Below, piece after piece: positions 32,696 through 42,342 of a stretch of 64,000 bases of DNA. The position numbers and the translations under genes were made by a program. Position 1 is the stretch's first letter. Every line of letters starts with the position of its first letter. The stretch is from an uncultured Lachnospiraceae bacterium (GTDB taxonomy: Bacteria; Bacillota; Clostridia; Lachnospirales; Lachnospiraceae), in the NCBI GenBank assembly GCA_910578555.1, contig CAJTPS010000005.1:1-64000 (forward strand), read 5' to 3'. Under the pieces are notes generated by a model that was given only the letters and a program-made list of their open reading frames with translations, searched no databases and was not told the DNA's origin.

Positions 32696-34066
32696 ATGGA
32701 TGATGGTGGCTCGGGCAGTATAATATGGTTCATCGTGTTACTGCTGCTTGAAATGTTATTTTACGGTTTTGGTTCTGCACTACAGAACAGAAAGGGTGCG
32801 GATAAAGAGGAGACGGAGAAAGAAGAGTCCGGCGGACTGAGCGCGAAGCAGCTTCGGCTGGCATATCTGATGGAACATCACGCGCAATATGCAGGCGCGA
32901 TTCAATTAGGAGCGGTGACGGTCAATCTGCTGATGGGAGCCCTGTATTTATGCCGGTTAAACAGTTATTTCGGTTATATTGTTTATCGGGCGGCAGTTTA
33001 TAATATAGGGAATCTGGCAGAGTGGCACATCACATTGTTTGCCGTTCTTACGGCAATACTGGTTACGCTGTTTCTGCTTTACATAGTTTTAACGTTTGGC
33101 ATATCGATACCGAAGAAATCCGCCTCGCGTAATCCGGACAGATGGCTGGGTCTTTTTATCACACCTGTCTATTATTATGTGCGAACCGTTTCTCCGCTTA
33201 CGGCGCTGATCTCATTGACAGCTAACGGCATCTTACGACTGTTCGGTATCAATGCATCGGGCGATAAGTCGGATGTTACGGAAGAAGAGATACTGTCCAT
33301 GGTCAACGAGGGGCATGAGCAGGGTATACTGCACGCCAATGAGGCGGAGATGATCAACAATATCTTTGAGTACGGCGACAAAGAAGCCAAGGATATTATG
33401 ATCAACAGAAATAATATGATCGGGATCGAATGTACAATGACACTGCAGGAGGCAGCGGCATTTATCGTGGATGCGCACAACAGCCGTTTCCCGGTCTATG
33501 ACGGTACGATCGATCATATTGTAGGGATTCTGCATCTGAAGGACGTCATGCGCATGCAGATGAACGATAAGATGAAGAACAGACCGATCGGCAAGATTAA
33601 AGGACTGCTTCGGGAACCCCGGTTTATCACGGAGAAAAGAAAAATAGACGATCTTTTCAGAGTGATGCAGACAGAGAAAATACAGATGGTCATCGTGATC
33701 GATGAGTACGGGCAGACCGCGGGACTTGTGGCACTGGAAGATATACTGGAGGAAATCGTAGGCAATATCGAGGATGAGTACGACGAGGAAGCGAGCTATA
33801 TCAGCCGGAACGGTTCGGATGAATATATCATTCAGGGCAAAATGCCGCTGGAGGAATTAGAGGAACCGCTGGGAATCAGTTTCGAGGAAGAACCCTTTGA
33901 TACGGTCAATGGATTTGTGATATCCAGACTGGAGCGTATTCCGGAAGAAGGAGAGGACTTCGAGTTTGATTATGCGGGGTACACGTTCCGTATTCTGGAA
34001 GTGAAGGACCGTATGATCCAGACGGTATCGGCGCGTGCGAAATCGCCGGAGGAAGAGGAATCATAA
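32696..34066 (+). CDS. CNNM/HlyC-CorC family membrane protein with CBS pair
   Basis: A 456-residue membrane protein of the DUF21-CBS-CorC_HlyC family, linked to Mg2+/cation transport and often annotated 'hemolysin C'. The N-terminal DUF21-like region has about four hydrophobic segments (near 9-30, 62-82, 110-145, 165-190) with the conserved FGISIPKKSA loop. Two CBS domains follow (about 225-340), including NRNNMIGIE, HNSRFPVYDG and KIQMVIVIDEYGQTAGLV. The C-terminal CorC_HlyC domain carries DTVNGFVISRLERIPEEGE. The start ATG follows AAGGAAGGG. It has its own promoter and precedes yebC by 35 bp. Confidence 0.93.
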   Translation: MDDGGSGSIIWFIVLLLLEMLFYGFGSALQNRKGADKEETEKEESGGLSAKQLRLAYLMEHHAQYAGAIQLGAVTVNLLMGALYLCRLNSYFGYIVYRAAVYNIGNLAEWHITLFAVLTAILVTLFLLYIVLTFGISIPKKSASRNPDRWLGLFITPVYYYVRTVSPLTALISLTANGILRLFGINASGDKSDVTEEEILSMVNEGHEQGILHANEAEMINNIFEYGDKEAKDIMINRNNMIGIECTMTLQEAAAFIVDAHNSRFPVYDGTIDHIVGILHLKDVMRMQMNDKMKNRPIGKIKGLLREPRFITEKRKIDDLFRVMQTEKIQMVIVIDEYGQTAGLVALEDILEEIVGNIEDEYDEEASYISRNGSDEYIIQGKMPLEELEEPLGISFEEEPFDTVNGFVISRLERIPEEGEDFEFDYAGYTFRILEVKDRMIQTVSARAKSPEEEES

Positions 34067-34101
34067 ACAGTACAGACAAATAAGACAAAGGAGATAATAA
34101 A

Positions 34102-34830
34102 ATGTCAGGACATTCAAAATTTGCAAACATAAAACATAAAAAAGAGAAAAATGATGCTGCCAAGGGCAAGATTTTTACGATTATCGGCAGGGAGATTGCG
34201 GTCGCCGTGAAAGAGGGCGGCCCGGACCCGGCTAATAATTTCAAGCTGGCGCAGGTTATTGCCAAGGCGAAAGCCAACAACATGCCGAATGATACCATCG
34301 ACAGAGGTATTAAGAAAGCGGCTGGTGAGGGCGGCAACGTCAATTATAAGTATGTGACATACGAGGGATACGGACCGAACGGCATTGCGATCATAGTGGA
34401 TGCACTGACAGATAATCAGAACAGAACCGCGGCCAATGTGCGGAGCGCTTTTACGAAAGGACAGGGGAATGTAGGCACACCCGGCTGTGTCTCCTTCATG
34501 TTTGATAAGAAGGGACAGATTATTATAGATAAGGAAGAATGCAGTATGGAGGCGGATGATCTGATGATGCTGGCTCTGGATGCAGGCGCAGAAGACTTCT
34601 CGGAGGAGGAGGACTGTTTTGAGATCTATACGGACCCCGACGGGTGGAGCGAAGTGGACGCCGCATTAAAGGAAGCCGGCGTGGTGCCTGTTTCTTCCGA
34701 GGTTACCATGATTCCCCAGAACTGGGTGGAACTGACCGACGAGACGGCAGTCAAGAATCTGCAGAGAACGCTTGATCTGCTGGAAGATGATGATGACGTG
34801 CAGGCCGTATATCATAACTGGGATGAATAA
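34102..34830 (+). CDS. YebC/PmpR family regulatory protein
   Basis: A 242-residue cytoplasmic protein of the YebC/PmpR family, which includes DNA-binding regulators and, in recent work, ribosome-associated translation factors. The hallmark start SGHSKFANIKHKK is present, as are the NNMPNDTIDRGIKKA and YEGYGPNGIAIIV motifs and the DEDVQAVYHN-like C-terminus. Length is typical. The initiator follows AAAGGAG. It ends directly before the next reading frame. Confidence 0.95.
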   Translation: MSGHSKFANIKHKKEKNDAAKGKIFTIIGREIAVAVKEGGPDPANNFKLAQVIAKAKANNMPNDTIDRGIKKAAGEGGNVNYKYVTYEGYGPNGIAIIVDALTDNQNRTAANVRSAFTKGQGNVGTPGCVSFMFDKKGQIIIDKEECSMEADDLMMLALDAGAEDFSEEEDCFEIYTDPDGWSEVDAALKEAGVVPVSSEVTMIPQNWVELTDETAVKNLQRTLDLLEDDDDVQAVYHNWDE

Positions 34831-34854
34831 TTGTTGATAAGCAGGGTAATGCAG

Positions 34855-35673
34855 ATGGATAATATGCAGTTGGATCAGATCACCGGTATGTTTGAACAGG
34901 CGCCGGATCGAATCTCTGAGTTTAAGAAAGAAAGCTACGCCGCATCTTTTGAGAGGCACCTTGAGGAGTATACATCCGTGTGGTGTGCTTTGACGGCGGC
35001 ATGGAGTGAGGATACCCCTGACAGGGGACAGCAGCGCATGCAGGCGGCGGAATGTGCGGCGGCGACGGCACAGAGTATGCTGGAAGCGGCAGGAGGAAGA
35101 ACGAAGCGGCAGCAATTGCAGTACAATCTGAATCTGTATATGGTATCCTATTTCCTGCCGGCACTCATTGCCTACCAGAGACGCCGCGGCGTTCCGGAGG
35201 GAGAGACACACGAGATGACAGAGGCCATATGCGGCAGCTGGAACACACGGTTTGATCAGCACATACAGGCAGCTGATTACGAGTCGATACAGGCGGGGTT
35301 TAAGCAGAAACTGTGTTTTGTGACTACGGCAGTGTGCTGCGGACTGCACAAGCCGCAGGACTGCAGGGAAATCGCATTGATGAAGCGGTACCGGGATGAG
35401 TATTTGTTTGGGCAGGATGACGGGCAGGCAATGATTCAGGAGTATTACGATATTGCACCTACGATCGTGAAGAGGATCGCCAGGGAGGCGGTTCCCGAGG
35501 AAAAGTATCTGTATTTGTGGGAGCATTATATCAGTAAGTGTGTTACATATGTCGAGCAGCAGGAGAATGAGCGCTGCAGGCAGCTGTATGAGATGATGAT
35601 GTCGGAACTGAAACAGGAATATATGGTGACGGACCGTCATAAACAGGAGGGGGTATTACATAGAGATGAGTAG
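34855..35673 (+). CDS. CFI-box-like Cys-containing protein of unknown function
   Basis: A soluble, mainly helical protein of about 272 residues. Near 160-210 it carries CFVTTAVCCGL...CREIALMKRYRDEYLF...YYDIAPTIVKRI, which matches the layout of the 'CFI-box' C-terminal module seen in bacterial proteins (CFIATAxYG...LRxFRDxYL). The function of that module is unknown. The start is unsure: TTG 34831, ATG 34849 and ATG 34855 are in frame, and only a weak AGCAGGG lies near 34838-34844; the last ATG has the best spacing. It directly follows yebC and overlaps the next gene by eight bases, so the three are likely one transcript. Confidence 0.78.
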   Translation: MDNMQLDQITGMFEQAPDRISEFKKESYAASFERHLEEYTSVWCALTAAWSEDTPDRGQQRMQAAECAAATAQSMLEAAGGRTKRQQLQYNLNLYMVSYFLPALIAYQRRRGVPEGETHEMTEAICGSWNTRFDQHIQAADYESIQAGFKQKLCFVTTAVCCGLHKPQDCREIALMKRYRDEYLFGQDDGQAMIQEYYDIAPTIVKRIAREAVPEEKYLYLWEHYISKCVTYVEQQENERCRQLYEMMMSELKQEYMVTDRHKQEGVLHRDE

Positions 35674-36949
35674 ACAGTATCAGAAAGAGACTATATGTAT
35701 TCAGTCGGGATGGCAGCCCAAGAACGGTGAGGCGCGCGTGCTGCCGATTTACCAGAGCACGACATTCAAGTATGAAACCTCCGAACAGATGGGACGGCTT
35801 TTTGACCTGGAGGAAAGCGGGTATTTCTACAGCAGGCTGCAGAATCCGACCAATGATTGTGTTGCGGCCAAGATCTGTGAACTGGAGGGCGGCGAGGCGG
35901 CCATGCTGACGGCTTCCGGCCAGGCGGCGTGCCATTATGCCATATTTAATATCTGCGAGACGGGAGATCATGTGGTATTGTCTTCAACCGTGTACGGAGG
36001 GACTTTTAATCTGATCACCTGTACCATGAAGAAGATGGGGATCGAATGTACGATTGTGGACCCCGATGCAGCACAGACAGAACTGGCAGAGGCTTTCAGG
36101 CCGAATACCAAATGTGTATTTGCTGAGACGATAGCCAATCCGGCGCTGGTGGTGCTGGATATTGAGAAGTTTGCGAAAGCGGCGCATGATCATCATGTAC
36201 CGTTGATCGTGGACAATACATTCGCGACGCCCATCAACTGTAATCCGATCAAATGGGGCGCGGATATCGTGGTTCACTCCACAACCAAATATATGGACGG
36301 ACATGCCATGTCATTAGGTGGCTGCATAGTGGATTCCGGTAACTTTGACTGGAGCGCTTATCCGGATAAGTTTCCGGGACTGTGTACGCCGGATGAGTCG
36401 TATCATGGCATTATCTACACAGAAAAATTTGGCCGGGCGGCTTATCTTACCAAGGCGACGACACAGTTGATGAGAGATCTGGGTTCCACGCAGTCTCCGC
36501 AGAATGCTTTTCTGTTGAATGTTGGATTGGAAACCTTGCACCTTCGGATAGAACGGCACTGTTATAATGCACAGAGAGTCGCGGAGTATCTGGAGGGACA
36601 TGAGAAAGTGGCATGGGTCAATTATCCGGGACTGCCGGGCAGCAAATATTATGAGACGGCAAGGAAATATATGCCGAAAGGAACCTGCGGTGTCATTTCC
36701 TTCGGTTTGAAGGGCGGCAGAGAGGCGGCAGCCAGGATGATGGATCATCTTGAACTGGCAGCGATCGTGACCCATGTCGCGGACGCCAGAACGAGTGTGC
36801 TTCATCCGGCCAGCCATACGCACAGACAGATGAATGAGGAACAGTTGAAGGAGGCCGGGGTGGCTCCGGACATGATCCGCTTTTCTGTCGGGATCGAGCA
36901 CATCGATGATATTGTCGCTGATTTAGAACAGGCACTGGCAAGAATATGA
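35666..36949 (+). CDS. O-acetylhomoserine sulfhydrylase (Cys/Met metabolism PLP enzyme)
   Basis: A 427-residue PLP-dependent enzyme of the Cys/Met family, most like O-acetylhomoserine (thiol)-lyase, which makes homocysteine from O-acetylhomoserine and sulfide. It shows SRLQNPTND near 54, the SGQAACHYAIFN active-site region, the PLP Lys in VHSTTKYMDGH (near 207) and TSVLHPASHTHRQM near the C-terminus. The long insertion around KFPGLCTPDESYHG is typical of sulfhydrylases and absent in gamma-lyases. AGGAGGGGG precedes the ATG. It overlaps the CFI-box gene by eight bases. Methionine gamma-lyase is a less likely reading. Confidence 0.9.
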   Translation: MSRQYQKETICIQSGWQPKNGEARVLPIYQSTTFKYETSEQMGRLFDLEESGYFYSRLQNPTNDCVAAKICELEGGEAAMLTASGQAACHYAIFNICETGDHVVLSSTVYGGTFNLITCTMKKMGIECTIVDPDAAQTELAEAFRPNTKCVFAETIANPALVVLDIEKFAKAAHDHHVPLIVDNTFATPINCNPIKWGADIVVHSTTKYMDGHAMSLGGCIVDSGNFDWSAYPDKFPGLCTPDESYHGIIYTEKFGRAAYLTKATTQLMRDLGSTQSPQNAFLLNVGLETLHLRIERHCYNAQRVAEYLEGHEKVAWVNYPGLPGSKYYETARKYMPKGTCGVISFGLKGGREAAARMMDHLELAAIVTHVADARTSVLHPASHTHRQMNEEQLKEAGVAPDMIRFSVGIEHIDDIVADLEQALARI

Positions 36950-36968
36950 TGTAAAAGGATAATCGATT

Positions 36969-38552
36969 ATGACTTATCGTAAAACGTGGTTTAGCTACGT
37001 GTTGTGGATATTGTATACCATATTGTGCGTCATATTGCTGGCAGTGCTCGCAGGGGGTGTATGGACGGCTTATCTCGCAGGTATACCGTACGGTAAAGGT
37101 TTTCCGGCGCCTGCGTTTACTCCTCTTAAGGGGATGTCTGACGGCACGCGGACCCTTCTCGGGCTGCTGATTCTTCCGGTTACGGTTCTGCTGTACTGGG
37201 CAGTCAGGAAGATATCCGGAGCAGTCAGAAAGAAATGTAGCTGGAAAGAGCGCACGATGCTTGCATGGGAATGCATTGTTGTCATTCTGATCCTGGCGGG
37301 CGGTGTGTTTCTGCGGGTCATGTATATGCAGTATACCTTCTCCATGGCGGAGCATGAACAGTTCCTTGCCGAACAGGTGAGCGGTATGGATTATTATCAT
37401 ATGGCGCTGTCACCGGAAGCGGGTACGGCGGTATCGCTTAACAGGATCTCCAGTCTGTATGTGCTGTGTCTCTCGGTGGTATTATCTTTTCTGGGGCATA
37501 AGATCGCATCTGCGATCGTGTTGCAGATGATTCTGCAGATTGCCGGAATGCTGCTTGCCTATGTGGTGACGAGGAAGATTGCAGGACGACTGCCGGCATG
37601 TATCGTGCTGTTGTATCTGGCATGTTCATACTGCAGCCTGAGAATGCTGATCTGCTTCGGTCCGGAATGGCTTTTTTTTGTGCTGTATATGCTGGGGATG
37701 CTGCTGACCGCATGGTTTATACAAAGTTACTGTGACAACCGCCTGAGTAAACCGGCCGCACTCTTCGGGGCTGTGGCGGCAGGCGCCGTGATCGGTATGC
37801 TTGCATGCATTGAACCGGCGGCTGCGCCGCTTATGCTTATGTTTGTCGCAGCGGCTACCGGGCGGAAGAAAAAGCAGGATTCGCTGCCGGTGCACCACTC
37901 GGCCGGAATGAATGCCGCGGTGATCGCTGCAGCGATGATTACATATGCGGCTATGCAGCTTGCCGCAGTCTGGTTCGCAGCTTCCGACGGGCAGTTTGAT
38001 CCGGGTAAAATAAAGTTATGGTATTCGTACAGCGAGGGATTTATCATTGGGAAGCCGTATTTGTACGATGTTTACGTGGTGGGATTACTGCTTATTCCCG
38101 CGGCTTTTCTCGTATTTGAATTTTTCCGGAGCGGTAAAGAACAGAATTATATGTGGTGGATTATGCTGTGCATCATTGTGGCGCCTACACCCATGGCGGT
38201 GATCGGCGATAATCATTTCGGACTGCTGTCGTTTTATATATGGGCGGTACTGGCCGGACTGGGGCTGCAGAACTGTATATTCGGCGGAAGGGCCAAGGTC
38301 GTGCAGGCTGTGATCGAGCAGATCAATGCCGAGGCGGATCGGGAAGCCGGGAGTGAACTGACGGAAAATGACGGTACGGAAGAAATGACGGAAGTACCGG
38401 AACAGATGTCAAAGCCGCGCTTCATAGAGAATCCGCTGCCGCTTCCAAGGAAGCATGTGAAGAAGGAAATGGACTATCAGTATCCGGTTGAGGAGAAGGA
38501 TATGAAATACGATGTGGAAGTTTCCGAGCGGGATGATTTTGATATTTCATAG
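36969..38552 (+). CDS. Polytopic membrane protein, possible GT-C glycosyltransferase
   Basis: A 527-residue integral membrane protein with about ten hydrophobic segments: 10-32, 55-75, 92-115, 150-175, 180-200, 210-245, 260-290, 310-330, 355-375 and 395-425. A cytoplasmic acidic/basic tail of about 100 residues follows. The overall layout, with a large outside loop after the third segment (AEHEQFLAEQVSG), recalls ArnT/PMT-type GT-C enzymes, but no firm catalytic motif was seen. It starts 19 bp after the sulfhydrylase gene with AAAAGGA. Function is not assigned. Confidence 0.72.
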   Translation: MTYRKTWFSYVLWILYTILCVILLAVLAGGVWTAYLAGIPYGKGFPAPAFTPLKGMSDGTRTLLGLLILPVTVLLYWAVRKISGAVRKKCSWKERTMLAWECIVVILILAGGVFLRVMYMQYTFSMAEHEQFLAEQVSGMDYYHMALSPEAGTAVSLNRISSLYVLCLSVVLSFLGHKIASAIVLQMILQIAGMLLAYVVTRKIAGRLPACIVLLYLACSYCSLRMLICFGPEWLFFVLYMLGMLLTAWFIQSYCDNRLSKPAALFGAVAAGAVIGMLACIEPAAAPLMLMFVAAATGRKKKQDSLPVHHSAGMNAAVIAAAMITYAAMQLAAVWFAASDGQFDPGKIKLWYSYSEGFIIGKPYLYDVYVVGLLLIPAAFLVFEFFRSGKEQNYMWWIMLCIIVAPTPMAVIGDNHFGLLSFYIWAVLAGLGLQNCIFGGRAKVVQAVIEQINAEADREAGSELTENDGTEEMTEVPEQMSKPRFIENPLPLPRKHVKKEMDYQYPVEEKDMKYDVEVSERDDFDIS

Positions 38553-38721
38553 AATCTGCAGGCACTTTTTTTGGGCATAATTGATGTATAAATCATTATA
38601 AATAACGCAAACTAAGGGAGGATCACGCTAAGCGGCGGCGGTTCTTCCTTTTTATTTTATAGGATTCGAAATTCACCTTTTGATTCAGATTACCACAAAA
38701 AATAACGGACGGAGGTTTGTG

Positions 38722-39510
38722 ATGGGAAATAAGGACAACAAGAACAACGGCAGGGATCATAAAGAGAACAAGGATAACAAGGCAAATAAAAACGACAGGG
38801 ACGAGAAGCGAGAGGAGCAGGAAAAACAGCAGGATAAAGAAAAACACAGAGACGAACGGATCAGTGAGGTCGGGCAGATCACGTTAGATGAGAACGAGGC
38901 ACATCACAAGATACATTTGATATCCATTATCGGCGAGATCGAAGGGCATGATAATTTGAGCAGTACATCCAAGACAACCAAATATGAGCATATTCTGCCA
39001 CAGCTGGCGGCGATAGAGGACAGCGGAGAGATAGACGGTGTGCTGATTCTGCTCAATACGATGGGCGGAGATGTGGAAGCCGGACTGGCCATAGCGGAGA
39101 TGATCGCTTCCCTGAGTAAGCCGACGGTCTCCTTAGTGCTGGGCGGCAGTCATTCCATAGGCGTTCCGATTGCCGTAAGTACGGACTACTCCTTTATTGT
39201 GCCTACAGGCACCATGGTAATCCATCCGGTACGTTTAAACGGCATGGTGATCGGGGTGCAGCAGACCTTTGATTATTTTCGCCAGATTCAGAACCGTATC
39301 ACGGGATTTGTCTGTGAACACTGTAAGATATCCAAGACAAGACTGGAGGAACTGATGATGGAGACCGGTGTGCTGACGAAAGACGTGGGAACGATTCTGG
39401 TTGGAAATGAAGCGGTTCAGGAAGGGATCATATGTCAGGTGGGCGGAATTAAAGATGCCATTGCACAGCTCCACGATATGGTGGATAAGAAAAACGCAGC
39501 TACAAAATAA
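38722..39510 (+). CDS. ClpP-class protease of the TepA type
   Basis: A 262-residue protein. A hydrophilic, very Lys/Asp/Asn-rich N-terminus (about 1-50) precedes a ClpP-like domain with GEIEGHD, LLNTMGGDVEAGLAIAEM, the nucleophile region LGGSHSIG (Ser near 153) and His in MVIHPVR (near 175). This matches TepA of B. subtilis, which lies next to spoIIIE there as here. TepA is thought to act on protein export or signal-peptide degradation in the cytoplasm. The ATG at 38722 follows GGAGG; an upstream in-frame extension to 38680 has no site. Confidence 0.92.
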   Translation: MGNKDNKNNGRDHKENKDNKANKNDRDEKREEQEKQQDKEKHRDERISEVGQITLDENEAHHKIHLISIIGEIEGHDNLSSTSKTTKYEHILPQLAAIEDSGEIDGVLILLNTMGGDVEAGLAIAEMIASLSKPTVSLVLGGSHSIGVPIAVSTDYSFIVPTGTMVIHPVRLNGMVIGVQQTFDYFRQIQNRITGFVCEHCKISKTRLEELMMETGVLTKDVGTILVGNEAVQEGIICQVGGIKDAIAQLHDMVDKKNAATK

Positions 39511-39588
39511 GGGATGACAAGCGAAAATGAAAATGCTATACTATATTGAGTTATATAATCAGGAGGAGTGTGTTCAGGAGGCATTATC

Positions 39589-42321
39589 ATGGCAGCAAGT
39601 CAGGGAGGAAACCGTTCTTCCGCAAAGAAAAAAACGACAACTTCAAATAGAAATACAGGCAGGAGCAGACGACCACAGACAGGGAAGAAGAGTACGGGAA
39701 GCAGGGAATCCCAGCCTATGGATGCCGCGATCCGCAACGAGATTCTGCTGCTGGTCATTCTTGCACTGGCGATTATCCTGTTTCTGTGTAATTTCGGTAT
39801 TGTAGGGAAAGCCGGCAATGCGGTCAGCGGCGTGATGTTCGGCATATTCGGGCTGACGGCATATATTGCGCCGGTGATCATTTTTCTGGCGATTGCTTTC
39901 GGTATGTCCAATACAGGAAATAATATTGCGACCAGAAAACTGGTGGCCGGCATTGCGTTGTTTGTACTGATCGGTATGGTATGTGAAGTGTTCGGCACAA
40001 AACTTGCGCAGGCGGAGCAATATCAGATCAAGGAGATTTATCTGCGATGCAGTGAAAACAGGAACGGCGGCGGAATCATTGCCGGATCACTGGCCTATCT
40101 GTCCTATAAATTTCTGGGACCGGCAGGCACGGCGCTGGCGCTTCTCGTGCTGGGGATCATCTGCATGGTGGTGGTCACGGAGAAATCTTTTATCGGCGGC
40201 GTGACCAGACAGGGTAAGCGGATGTATGAGCGTTCCGTGGAGGATGCCGCATACCGCAGGGAACGTGCACAGGAAAGAAGACTCGCCATGGAGGAGAAGC
40301 GCGCCAGGGCAGAAGAACAGCGCAGACAGCGGGAAGAAGAGATCGAGAATGAAAAGATTCTGCGTATGGACAAAAAGGTGACCGGCGTCATGGCGGATAC
40401 GACGCTCGATAAGGGGAAAGAGAAGGAGAACGCGGAAAAGATCAGGGATGATATCCATGAGATTACTTTACATATATCCGGGGAAGATGAGGAAATACAG
40501 GAGAAACAGCCGCCTGTGAGAGAAGCTCATTCCTATCACTATATCGAGAATGAGTCGGACGAACTGGACGAGATCCACATTCACGGTGCGGCAGAAGAGT
40601 CAGAACCGGAAGATGACATCGGAGAATTGCAGATCCATAAGGAAGGTATGACTCTGTCCGGCAGACCGGAACGGGTATCGGGCAACGCTATGCCGCAAGG
40701 TCCGGGCAGAGAACGTCCTGCCGCATATAAGAGCGAGGCTGGCGGACTGAGACAGGAAGCCGTTACGGAAGTAACCCGACCGGCAGACAGCGGAGAGAGC
40801 AGCCGGCAGTCTGCGGGCGCAGAGGCGAAACCCATGAGACCGTATAAGTTCCCGCCTGTAAATCTGCTGGCGAAGGGCGACGGTAAGAATAATGGAGACT
40901 CTGCGAAAGAATTAAAAGAAACTGCCATGCGTCTGCAGCAGACACTGAATACCTTCGGTGTGAGGGTGACTGTAACGGATATCAGTCAGGGACCGTCCGT
41001 TACCCGTTACGAACTGCAGCCGGAACAGGGTGTTAAAGTCAGCAAGATCGTGGGTCTGGCTGACGATATCAAGCTGAATCTGGCGGCTACGGATATACGT
41101 ATCGAGGCGCCGATTCCGGGGAAAGCGGCTGTGGGCATAGAAGTTCCCAATAAAGAGAACAGTGCCGTCTCATTCAGGGAATTAGTGGAAGCCAGGGAAT
41201 TTAAAGAATTTAATTCCAACCTTGCGTTTGCGGTAGGTAAGGATATCGGCGGTAAAATTGTGGTGGCAGACATTGCGAAGATGCCGCATATGCTCATTGC
41301 GGGCGCTACCGGATCAGGTAAATCAGTCTGCATCAATACGATTATTATGGGAATCTTATATAAGGCGAAACCGGAAGACGTGAAGATGATTATGGTTGAC
41401 CCGAAAGTGGTAGAACTCAGTGTTTATAACGGTATACCGCACCTGCTGATTCCTGTCGTGACAGATCCGAAGAAAGCTGCAGCGGCGCTTCACTGGGGAG
41501 TGGCGGAGATGACGGACCGATATAAGAAATTCGCGGATTTCAATGTCAGAGATCTGAAAGGATATAATAAAAAGGTAGAGAGCATGAAGGCATCGGGTGA
41601 TCCGGAAGCGCCAGCGAAACTGCCGCAGATCCTTATTATTGTAGACGAGCTGGCAGATCTGATGATGGTGTCGCCGGGTGAAGTGGAAGAATCCATCTGC
41701 CGTCTGGCACAGCTTGCGAGAGCCTGCGGGATTCATCTGATCATTGCGACACAGAGACCGTCCGTGGATGTCATCACAGGTCTGATCAAGGCAAATATGC
41801 CGAGCCGTGTGGCGTTTGCGGTTTCCAGTGGTGTGGATTCCCGTACGATCCTCGATATGGTCGGGGCCGAGAAACTGCTTGGTAAGGGCGATATGCTCTT
41901 TTATCCGCAGGGGTATCCGAAGCCGGCACGTATCCAGGGTGCGTTTGTCTCTGATAAGGAAGTGTCGGATGTGGTAGACTTCCTCAAGAATCAGGCCATC
42001 GGTAATGTGTACAGCGACGATGTGGAGAACCAGATCAGGAGTATGGGAAGCGGTGCAGGAGGCGGCAGCGGTACGCCGGGAAGCGACGGCGGTTCCGAGT
42101 ATGATGAGTATTTTACGGAAGCAGGAAGATTTATTATCGAGAAGGACAAGGCGTCCATCGGTATGTTACAGCGCGTCTTTAAGATCGGATTTAACCGGGC
42201 GGCCCGCATTATGGATCAGCTGTGCGAGGCGGGTGTCGTCGGTGAGGAAGAGGGAACCAAGCCACGCAAAGTGATTATGACGGCGGAAGAGTTTGAGCAG
42301 TTCGTAGAAGAAACCATCTAA
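39589..42321 (+). CDS. DNA translocase FtsK/SpoIIIE
   Basis: A 910-residue DNA pump for chromosome segregation at division or sporulation septa. The N-terminus is basic and Ser/Arg-rich (1-45), then four or five membrane segments (about 50-200). A long acidic, charged linker (about 210-430) follows. The motor domain has Walker A GATGSGKS (near 575), Walker B LIIVDELADLM and the TQRPSVDVITG segment. A winged-helix gamma domain follows (FNRAARIMDQLCEAGVVG). The ATG at 39589 has CAGGAGG seven nt upstream. It lies after the TepA gene. Confidence 0.97.
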   Translation: MAASQGGNRSSAKKKTTTSNRNTGRSRRPQTGKKSTGSRESQPMDAAIRNEILLLVILALAIILFLCNFGIVGKAGNAVSGVMFGIFGLTAYIAPVIIFLAIAFGMSNTGNNIATRKLVAGIALFVLIGMVCEVFGTKLAQAEQYQIKEIYLRCSENRNGGGIIAGSLAYLSYKFLGPAGTALALLVLGIICMVVVTEKSFIGGVTRQGKRMYERSVEDAAYRRERAQERRLAMEEKRARAEEQRRQREEEIENEKILRMDKKVTGVMADTTLDKGKEKENAEKIRDDIHEITLHISGEDEEIQEKQPPVREAHSYHYIENESDELDEIHIHGAAEESEPEDDIGELQIHKEGMTLSGRPERVSGNAMPQGPGRERPAAYKSEAGGLRQEAVTEVTRPADSGESSRQSAGAEAKPMRPYKFPPVNLLAKGDGKNNGDSAKELKETAMRLQQTLNTFGVRVTVTDISQGPSVTRYELQPEQGVKVSKIVGLADDIKLNLAATDIRIEAPIPGKAAVGIEVPNKENSAVSFRELVEAREFKEFNSNLAFAVGKDIGGKIVVADIAKMPHMLIAGATGSGKSVCINTIIMGILYKAKPEDVKMIMVDPKVVELSVYNGIPHLLIPVVTDPKKAAAALHWGVAEMTDRYKKFADFNVRDLKGYNKKVESMKASGDPEAPAKLPQILIIVDELADLMMVSPGEVEESICRLAQLARACGIHLIIATQRPSVDVITGLIKANMPSRVAFAVSSGVDSRTILDMVGAEKLLGKGDMLFYPQGYPKPARIQGAFVSDKEVSDVVDFLKNQAIGNVYSDDVENQIRSMGSGAGGGSGTPGSDGGSEYDEYFTEAGRFIIEKDKASIGMLQRVFKIGFNRAARIMDQLCEAGVVGEEEGTKPRKVIMTAEEFEQFVEETI

Positions 42322-42342
42322 GAGCCGCATAGGCGCGGGATT

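Noticed and set aside
36693..37400. 235-residue minus-strand frame opposite metY and the membrane gene
   Set aside because: It crosses two plus-strand genes, has low-complexity composition and no ribosome site.
38553..38721. Terminator or promoter between the membrane gene and the TepA gene
   Set aside because: GGAGGA/TCTTCC pairing is imperfect and no -35/-10 pair has acceptable spacing; nothing firm can be stated for this gap.
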